NCBI GenBank assembly: GCA_032162705.1
Contig: JAVRON010000024.1
Span: forward strand, 21,584 to 85,583
From: QHXN01 sp032162705
Lineage (GTDB): Bacteria > Acidobacteriota > Blastocatellia > Pyrinomonadales > Pyrinomonadaceae
DNA length: 64,000 nt
Direction: 5' to 3'
Shown here: in pieces, positions 58,459 to 64,000 of the stretch
Position numbering within the stretch: position 1 is the first letter of the stretch
Layout of the letters: the number at the start of each line of letters is the position of its first letter
Program-made: the position numbers and the translations under genes
The notes under the pieces: generated by a model
Told to the model about the DNA's origin: nothing
Seen by the model: the letters and a program-made list of their open reading frames with translations, nothing else
The model's database searches: none

Positions 58459-61245
58459 ATGAAACTCGCCTACTTCAGCCCGCTCGGGCCCCAGCGTTCG
58501 GGGATCGCCGACTACAGCGAGGAGCTTCTGCCGCATCTGGCCGACGCAGGCGCGGACATCACGCTCTTCGTCGAGGGCTTCCGGCCCACGAACACTGAAC
58601 TGGCCGAGCGCTTCCCCGTGTGCGACTACCGTCGAGACCCTTCGGTGCTCGCGACGCTCGGGAGTTTCGACGCGGTCGTCTACCACATGGGCAACGACCA
58701 TCGCTACCACGCGGGCATCCTCGATGCTTGCGCCGCGCACGCGGGCATAGTCGTCTTCCACGACTTCGCGCTGCAAGACTTCTTCCTCGGGCTGGCACGC
58801 GTGCGCGGCGACATGCGTCTCTATCTGGACGAGGTGGCCGCCTGTCACGGCGAGGTGGCGCGGCGCGAGGCTGCCGACGCGCTCGCACGCGATGCCACGC
58901 CCGCGATGTTCGCACGCCCGCTCGATTTCCCACTCAACTGCCGGCTCGCGCGCGCCGCCGAAGCAATCATCGTCCACTCGGACTGGAGCCGCGAACGCTT
59001 CGAGCGGATCGCGCCCGGCGTGCCCGTCCGCCGCGTCAATCACCACATCACGCACGCCGCAGGCGACGCCCGACATGACGCAAACGATGCGCGACATGAC
59101 GCGAGCGTTCCACACCTTGATGCGAGCCTTCCACGCCTTGACGCGAGCGACGCGAGCGGCGGCCTTGTCCGCATCGCTTCCTTCGGGCTTATCACTCCGG
59201 ACAAAGGAATCGAGCGGGCTTTGCGTGCGCTCGCCGCTTTGCGCGAGCGGCACGACTTTCGTTACACGCTCGTCGGCGACCCGAACAGCTACTTCGACGT
59301 GCGCTCGCTCGTGCGCGAGTGCGGACTCGAAGACCGCGTCGAGATCACCGGGCACGTCTCGCTCGAAGAGTTCCAGCGGCGCATCTCCGAGACGGACATC
59401 GCGCTCAACCTGCGCGAGCGCACCGTGGGCGAGACTTCCGGTAGCCTGTGCCGCATCATGGCCGCCGGTGTCTGCGCGGTCGTCTCCGCCGTGGGCTGGT
59501 TCGGCGAACTGCCCGAAGGCGCGGTCGTCCGAGTAGACCCCGGCGAGCACGCCGACGACTTGCTGCGCGCCTATCTCGAAAGGCTCATCGAAGACGCAAA
59601 CTTGCGCGAGGGCATCGGTGCGAACGCGCGCCGCCACATGCTCACAGAGCACGACATCGCGCGAAGCGCCGAAGGCTATCTCGACTTTATCCGCGAAGTC
59701 GTCGCCGCGCGCCCGCGCAGACACTTGCTCGCCGGACTCTCAACGGAACTCGCGCTGCTCGGCGTCGAACCCGACCGCGACGAAAGTCTCGTCCGCGCCG
59801 TGGCCGCGGAGTTCGCCGCGCTCGCGCCCGAAAGCCTCTTCGCCCCCGCGGCCTCCGAAACAAAACGCGCTCAGGCTCAAACGTACTCGAACGGAAACGC
59901 GAGCCGCGCGGTCGTACCCGAAGGCTCCGACAAGACTCCTACTCCGAGCTTTGAAACTCCTACCGCGAGCTTTGAAGTGGACACATCCGTCGAGTCGAAC
60001 GGCGGCGGGGTCGAGTCGAACGGCGATAGCGGCGGGCGCGGGCGTAAGATCGAGGGCGTCGATTACAAGCGCGCGGCCGTCGAGTACCCGCGCAAAATCA
60101 CGCCGGAGCGTCTGCATCACCTCCGCACGAAGCCGTTCTATAACCTCGCGTACAAGCCGGAGAAGTACACGGGCGATGGGCTGGACGCAGACACCTTCCG
60201 GCACTTCTGCGACTTCGCCAACATGGCACAGGCGCTCGCGCTTCCGACCGACCGGAGGATTCTCGACGTGGGATGCGGCTCCGGTTGGCTGAGCGAATAC
60301 TTCGCGCGTCTCGGCTACGACGTGACGGGCATCGACATCAGCCCCGACCTCGTCCGCATCGCGAGCGAGCGCGTCGCGGCCATCCCCTACGGAGCCGACC
60401 ACGAGACGCCTCTGCGCTGCCGCTTCCTCGTCCATGACGCCGAAGACATGCCGCTCGCCGAAGAGTTCGACGCGGTCGTCTGCTACGACTCGCTTCATCA
60501 CTTCGAGGACGAGCGCGCCGTTCTCAAAAACCTCTGGGCGATGACCGCTTACGGCGGCTCACTCTTCATCCTCGAAGGCGACCGTCCCGCCGAAGGGTCT
60601 GAGACCGAAGGCGAGCTGCTTGAAGTCATGCGCGAATACGGCACGCTCGAATCGCCCTTCAGCCGCGAGTATCTGCGCGCGCTGCTCGACGAGTTCGGCT
60701 TCGCAGTCGTCGGCGACTACGTGAGCGTCAACGGGCTGTTCGAGCGTGACTCGCTCGAAGGCACAAGCCTGCGCGTCCGTCCGCCCGACGTAAACTATCT
60801 TCTGTGCAAAAGGGTTGTCCGCGAGGCGGGCCGCCGCGCTTCAACCGTGCCCGACAGCCGCAAGCCTTCCGCGCCCGCCGCGCGCATGACCTTCCCCGAA
60901 GGCTGGCCGCGCGAGGTCGCAAAGGGTTCGACTGTGAAGGCGACGCTTCTGGTCGAGAACACGGGCGACACGCTCTGGCTCGTCGGAGGCGCGGAGCGCG
61001 CTGGCTCCTGTATGCTCGGCGTCCGTCTCTTTGACGAGGCGGGCGCGCTCGTCTCTGAACGCCACGGCACACCCGCGCTGCCCCGCTCGCTCGCTCCCGG
61101 CGAGACGGCGTCTCTCAAGTTCGAGTTTAAAGCGCCACACGCGTCGGGGCTTTACACGCTCCGGCTCGACATGGTCGCGCAGCACGTCTGCTGGTTCGAG
61201 GAGCGCGGCTCGACTCCGCTCGTGCTCCAGTTTCGAGTCCTGTAA
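58459..61245 (+). CDS. GT4 glycosyltransferase-methyltransferase fusion with C-terminal Ig-like module
   Basis: A 928-residue three-part protein. Residues 1-420 are a GT-B/GT4 enzyme (MKLAYFSPLGPQRSGIADYS; ERTVGETSGSLCRIMAAGVC near the donor site). A low-complexity linker follows (about 470-540). Residues about 575-790 are a class I methyltransferase with ILDVGCGSGWLSEYFARLG at about 600 and VTGIDISPDLV. Residues about 815-928 are the beta-sandwich also found in the flanking genes (LVENTGDTLWLVGG, APHASGLYTLRLDMVAQHVCWFEE). A degenerate Asp/Ala/His repeat sits near residue 200-230. Probably adds and methylates a sugar in one polypeptide; substrate unknown. Confidence 0.88.
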   Translation: MKLAYFSPLGPQRSGIADYSEELLPHLADAGADITLFVEGFRPTNTELAERFPVCDYRRDPSVLATLGSFDAVVYHMGNDHRYHAGILDACAAHAGIVVFHDFALQDFFLGLARVRGDMRLYLDEVAACHGEVARREAADALARDATPAMFARPLDFPLNCRLARAAEAIIVHSDWSRERFERIAPGVPVRRVNHHITHAAGDARHDANDARHDASVPHLDASLPRLDASDASGGLVRIASFGLITPDKGIERALRALAALRERHDFRYTLVGDPNSYFDVRSLVRECGLEDRVEITGHVSLEEFQRRISETDIALNLRERTVGETSGSLCRIMAAGVCAVVSAVGWFGELPEGAVVRVDPGEHADDLLRAYLERLIEDANLREGIGANARRHMLTEHDIARSAEGYLDFIREVVAARPRRHLLAGLSTELALLGVEPDRDESLVRAVAAEFAALAPESLFAPAASETKRAQAQTYSNGNASRAVVPEGSDKTPTPSFETPTASFEVDTSVESNGGGVESNGDSGGRGRKIEGVDYKRAAVEYPRKITPERLHHLRTKPFYNLAYKPEKYTGDGLDADTFRHFCDFANMAQALALPTDRRILDVGCGSGWLSEYFARLGYDVTGIDISPDLVRIASERVAAIPYGADHETPLRCRFLVHDAEDMPLAEEFDAVVCYDSLHHFEDERAVLKNLWAMTAYGGSLFILEGDRPAEGSETEGELLEVMREYGTLESPFSREYLRALLDEFGFAVVGDYVSVNGLFERDSLEGTSLRVRPPDVNYLLCKRVVREAGRRASTVPDSRKPSAPAARMTFPEGWPREVAKGSTVKATLLVENTGDTLWLVGGAERAGSCMLGVRLFDEAGALVSERHGTPALPRSLAPGETASLKFEFKAPHASGLYTLRLDMVAQHVCWFEERGSTPLVLQFRVL

Positions 61246-61479
61246 GACTGAAGCTCTTTAAACTTGCAGGGGCACGGCTCGTCCCCGCCCGTCTGGTTTC
61301 GGAGAGAAGAATTTTACAGGGATGGACAGGATTTGAGATTTCAAATTTAAGATTTCAGATTTCAGATTTGAAATCCGAAACCTGAAATCTCAAATTGACA
61401 CTGCCTTTATCCTGTCCATCCTGTCCATCCCTGTAAAATTCTTTCGTTAACACATAGAAGGAATCATAGAGTCATAAAC
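61246..61479. other. Spacer holding element copy C
   Basis: This 234-base gap contains no gene and is mostly occupied by the inverted-repeat element at 61305-61445. Confidence 0.7.
61305..61445. repeat. GGATGGACA-type inverted-repeat element, copy C
   Basis: Arms AGAATTTTACAGGGATGGAC... (from 61305) and their complement (61409-61445) differ from copies A and B by a G for T and by AT-rich outer ends. The inside is an imperfect palindrome of 7-base GATTTCA/AGATTTC units. No gene is enclosed. Confidence 0.85.
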
Positions 61480-62604
61480 ATGACGCGAGAGGAAATTCAA
61501 GCACGCGTGGAGAGGCTCGGGCCCTGGTTCCACTGCATCGATTTGGGCGGCGGGCTTCAGACGAAGACCGTGAGCGCCATCGGCGAGCCGGTCGAGCACC
61601 CACGCCCGACCTGGGAGAAGGTTCGTGCGTGTCTGCCCGAAGAGCTTGCGGGCCGGAGCGTTCTGGACGTGGGATGCAACGCGGGCTTCTACGCGGTCGA
61701 GCTGAAGCGGCGCGGGGCGGGGCGCGTCCTCGGCGTCGATTCGCAGCGCAACCTGATTCGTCAGGCCGGGTTCGTGCGCGACGTGCTCGGGCTGGACATC
61801 GAGTACCGCCGTGCGTCGGTCTACGACTTAGACCCGCGCGAGTTGGGACAGTTCGACGTGACGCTCGCGCTCGGACTCGTCTATCACTGCAAGCATCTCG
61901 TGCTCGCGCTCGAACGTCTCTTCGCCGTCACGCGCGACCTGCTCATCCTTGAGACGGCCATCTATCCGCCGGAGCGCTCGCCCGGCACATTCACCTACGA
62001 GGTCGGCGGCTTGCGGCCCTTGCTTCATCCGCTCGCCTACGTCGAGAACGAGACGGAAGCGAAGGAAGCAATCTACAACTGGTTCCTGCCGAGCATCGAG
62101 GCGTTGCGTGCTCTTCTGAAAAACATCGGCTTCGACGAGGTCGAAGTCTTCCCCGCCACGCAGAGCGACCGCACCATTCTCGCCTGCCGCAAACGCGAGC
62201 CGTATCCGGACAGCCGCGCCATCAGCTACCTCGCGGCGTCGCTCGCAGTCGAAGAGGGCCCGTCAAGCTGTCGCCCCGGCGAGGTCTTGAGCTTCCGCGT
62301 CCGCGCGGAGAACACGGGGCTTGCGCGCTGGCTCCGCGTCGGCGAGCCGGAGACCGACAGGGGCGCTGTGCATCTCGTGGCGCACGTCTTTGGCGAGGGC
62401 GACGAGCCGCTCTCCTGGTACCACGCGGGCGCATACCTGCCCGCGGATGTCGCGCCCGGCGAGACAGCGTCAATCGAGATTGCGATACGCGCGCCCGAAA
62501 CGCCGGGCCGTTACTGGCTTGAGTTCGACATGGTCTCGGAGCATCTCGCTTGGTTTGAAGACCTCGGCTCGGCGGTCTTACGGCACGAGTTGACGGTCGA
62601 GTAG
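61480..62604 (+). CDS. CmoB-like (DUF1698) methyltransferase with C-terminal Ig-like module
   Basis: A 374-residue protein. Residues 1-245 resemble the DUF1698/CmoB-type SAM enzyme: GPWFHCIDLGGGLQTKT, VLDVGCNAGFYAVELKRRGA (61-80), LGVDSQRNLIRQA and LALGLVYHCKHL. Despite this likeness, the glycan context and the tail argue against a tRNA role. Residues about 250-374 are the shared beta-sandwich (RVRAENTGLARWLRV, VAPGETASIEIAIRAPETPG, WLEFDMVSEHLAWFEDLGS). It is the fourth gene in a row with this module. The methyl acceptor is unknown. Confidence 0.87.
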   Translation: MTREEIQARVERLGPWFHCIDLGGGLQTKTVSAIGEPVEHPRPTWEKVRACLPEELAGRSVLDVGCNAGFYAVELKRRGAGRVLGVDSQRNLIRQAGFVRDVLGLDIEYRRASVYDLDPRELGQFDVTLALGLVYHCKHLVLALERLFAVTRDLLILETAIYPPERSPGTFTYEVGGLRPLLHPLAYVENETEAKEAIYNWFLPSIEALRALLKNIGFDEVEVFPATQSDRTILACRKREPYPDSRAISYLAASLAVEEGPSSCRPGEVLSFRVRAENTGLARWLRVGEPETDRGAVHLVAHVFGEGDEPLSWYHAGAYLPADVAPGETASIEIAIRAPETPGRYWLEFDMVSEHLAWFEDLGSAVLRHELTVE

Positions 62605-62923
62605 AGCAGTTCCGCTCGAAACGTGCGCGTTTGAATTCCCGGAGCCAGAAAAAAACTCCGGCGGTGATGCGAGAATTACCAACTTTTACGCTGTCTTCAG
62701 CGTCCAAAGCATCGGCGCAGGTTATCTCGTGCTCAGGCCGCACTGACGGCTAAATCTTCGCGGTTGTTGAAGTTGACAAAGGCCGTGGCCGGTGTCTAAA
62801 CTTCCATTGGTCGTGACGAGAGCAGCCCCGCTCCCGAACGAGAGTTTAAAGACACCACGGCCTTGCAATGGCTCGTGTCGACAAACTCCCCACAGCTTTC
62901 CGGAAACACTTTGGAGCAATAAG
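62605..62923. other. 319-bp intergenic region upstream of the DUF4214 gene
   Basis: No gene is seen. It contains a small CCGGAG/CTCCGG hairpin with an A-rich loop at about 62640-62662 and the promoter listed separately. Confidence 0.6.
62773..62802 (+). promoter_or_regulatory. Sigma70-type promoter of the secreted DUF4214 gene
   Basis: TTGACA at 62773-62778, an 18-base spacer and TAAACT at 62797-62802. The leader to the ATG is about 115 bases. Confidence 0.6.
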
Positions 62924-63871
62924 ATGCGTAAGTTTATCGCCGCAGTTCTCGTCGTGGCCTTCTCTGCCTCCGCAGCGCTCGCGCAGAGCCAGCAGGCACC
63001 GACGCTGCGCATCGTCTCGGAGGACGGCAATCGCCTGCCCTCGGAGTTGATGTACGGCAACACGAAGGTCAAGCCGCTCCGTCTGCGCCCCGGCACGAAC
63101 CAGCCGATCACCATCGACGACTCGGACTTCTTCGTCCAGCAGCACTACGTGGATTTCCTCTCGCGCTTCCCGGATCAATCGGGCTTCGCCTTCTGGCAGA
63201 ACGACATCAACCAGTGCGGCACGAACGCCGCCTGCACCGAGGCGCATCGAATCAACACCTCCGCCGCCTTCTTTCTCTCGATTGAGTTCCAGCAGACAGG
63301 CTATCTCGTCTACAAGACGTACAAGGCAGCCTTCGGCAACCTGACGGGTGCGCCCGTCCCCGTCCGCCGCGAGAACTTCATGCCCGACACGCGCTCGATC
63401 TCGAACGGCGTGGTCGTCGGGATGACGGGATGGGAGGGCGTGCTCAATAGCAACAAGGACGCCTACGAGCAGGCGTTCGTCCAGCGTCCGGAGTTCGTGG
63501 CGCAGTTCCCGCAGGGGATGGCGGCCACCTCTTACGTGGACAAGCTGTTCACGAACGCGGGCGTCACGCCGACGGCGCAGGAGCGACAGGACGCTATCGC
63601 GGCCTATGGCGCGGGCACGACGGCAGGGCGTGCCGCCGCTTTGCGTTCCGTGGCGGAAGGGCCGACGCTCCACCAGAGCGAGTTCAATCGCGCGTTCGTC
63701 CTGATGCAGTATTTCGGTTACCTCAAGCGCAACCCGAACGACTCGCCGGACGCGGACTTCAACGGCTATAACTTCTGGCTCTCAAAGCTCAACCAGTTCG
63801 GCGGCAACTTCGTCAATGCCGAGATGGTCAAGGCTTTCATCTCCTCGACCGAGTACCGCACGAGGTTCTAA
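62924..63871 (+). CDS. Secreted DUF4214-domain protein
   Basis: A 315-residue exported protein with a clear signal peptide (MRKFIAAVLVVAFSASAALAQ). DUF4214-type units follow: FVQQHYVDFLSRFPDQSGFAFW (with a Cys pair in NQCGTNAACTEAH), FQQTGYLVYKTYKAAFGNLTG, and VLMQYFGYLKRNPNDSPDAD with FWLSKLNQFGG near the end. GGAG lies nine bases before the ATG; the upstream in-frame extension is rejected. DUF4214 is related to repeats in surface and phycobilisome-linker-like proteins; a structural or adhesive role is inferred. Own promoter and strong terminator suggest good expression. Confidence 0.9.
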   Translation: MRKFIAAVLVVAFSASAALAQSQQAPTLRIVSEDGNRLPSELMYGNTKVKPLRLRPGTNQPITIDDSDFFVQQHYVDFLSRFPDQSGFAFWQNDINQCGTNAACTEAHRINTSAAFFLSIEFQQTGYLVYKTYKAAFGNLTGAPVPVRRENFMPDTRSISNGVVVGMTGWEGVLNSNKDAYEQAFVQRPEFVAQFPQGMAATSYVDKLFTNAGVTPTAQERQDAIAAYGAGTTAGRAAALRSVAEGPTLHQSEFNRAFVLMQYFGYLKRNPNDSPDADFNGYNFWLSKLNQFGGNFVNAEMVKAFISSTEYRTRF

Positions 63872-63904
63872 ACCAAGCGTACGGCAAGCCGAACGAAAGA
63901 CCGA

Positions 63905-63945
63905 GAGGGGCGCTCCCTGCACATGGAGCGCCCCTCTTCTTTTCT
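63905..63945 (+). terminator. Rho-independent terminator after the DUF4214 gene
   Basis: A perfect 12-bp stem GAGGGGCGCTCC/GGAGCGCCCCTC with an 8-base loop, followed by TTCTTTTCT. Confidence 0.9.
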
Positions 63946-63980
63946 AGAGCACCTTTCACTTGAATCTAATGTGAGCACCG

Positions 63981-64000
63981 CTTCACCGCAGAGGCGCTGA
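63981..64000. repeat. CACCGCAGAGGCG element, copy 3, cut by the window end
   Basis: The last 20 bases match the left arm of the elements at 29390 and 48363 (CTTCACCGCAGAGGCGCTGA); the rest is outside the window. Confidence 0.85.

Noticed and set aside
58435..59724. 429-codon minus-strand frame opposite the GT4 fusion gene
   Set aside because: Shadow of the plus-strand gene; it even runs into the heptamer repeat.
61480..62604. tRNA wobble-uridine methyltransferase CmoB
   Set aside because: The SAM domain is similar, but the C-terminal Ig-like module and the glycan neighbourhood do not fit a tRNA enzyme, so the gene symbol was not given.

Overview
The window looks like a chromosomal segment of a GC-rich, Gram-negative soil-type bacterium, most likely Acidobacteriota of the class Blastocatellia. 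This is inferred from protein character, not from a marker search. Supporting signs are an Oar-like TonB receptor with an N-terminal carboxypeptidase-regulatory domain, TPR and multihaem proteins beside glycoside hydrolases, DUF4214 proteins, lipid A genes (waaA, lpxK), an hrcA-grpE-dnaK-dnaJ operon and an EF-P with a PGN loop tip. No rRNA, tRNA, CRISPR array, prophage or intact transposase was seen.

Layout. (1) 0.2-19.7 kb, all minus strand: an alpha-glucan utilisation block. In transcription order it has a TonB-dependent receptor, two TPR proteins, a pentahaem-TPR cytochrome, a small cytochrome c, a GH13 enzyme, 4-alpha-glucanotransferase (malQ), a second GH13 enzyme, an SDR oxidoreductase, an MFS sugar transporter and a third GH13 amylase. 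The inferred logic is outer-membrane uptake, secreted or periplasmic hydrolysis, inner-membrane import and cytoplasmic disproportionation. (2) 20.3-25.4 kb: a nitrilase-family amidase, then an MBOAT O-acyltransferase with an AlgJ/AlgX-like partner, convergent with a KAS III-like enzyme overlapping a carrier-protein gene; together a candidate glycan O-acylation unit. (3) 25.7-29.4 kb: a large secreted M16C peptidase. (4) 29.6-34.9 kb: the heat-shock operon hrcA-grpE-dnaK-dnaJ. (5) 35.5-42.2 kb: SprT-like metalloprotein, dodecin, EF-P, waaA, lpxK and a Ser/Thr kinase. (6) 42.4-63.9 kb: an envelope-glycan assembly region with a Wzt-like ATPase, a coiled-coil protein, methyltransferases, GT4, GT2 and GT-C-like enzymes, a lipoprotein and a secreted DUF4214 protein.

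Two features stand out. First, the glycan region uses two recurring C-terminal modules. A DUF4214-like module ends two GT-C-like membrane proteins and forms a whole secreted protein. An Ig-like beta-sandwich ends four consecutive proteins (a GT-C protein, a lipoprotein, a GT4-methyltransferase fusion and a CmoB-like methyltransferase). Second, intergenic spacers are packed with inverted repeats. Nine are built from 7-bp tandem units and often supply the stop codon of the neighbouring gene. Another family, with GGATGGACA ends, encloses a decayed PD-(D/E)XK (GxxExxY) nuclease gene in one copy. A third family has a copy sitting in frame inside a membrane-protein gene.

Six sigma70-like promoters with near-consensus boxes could be read by eye, one before each of the MBOAT operon, hrcA, the SprT-like gene, dodecin, efp and the last DUF4214 gene; a weaker candidate lies before the TonB receptor.
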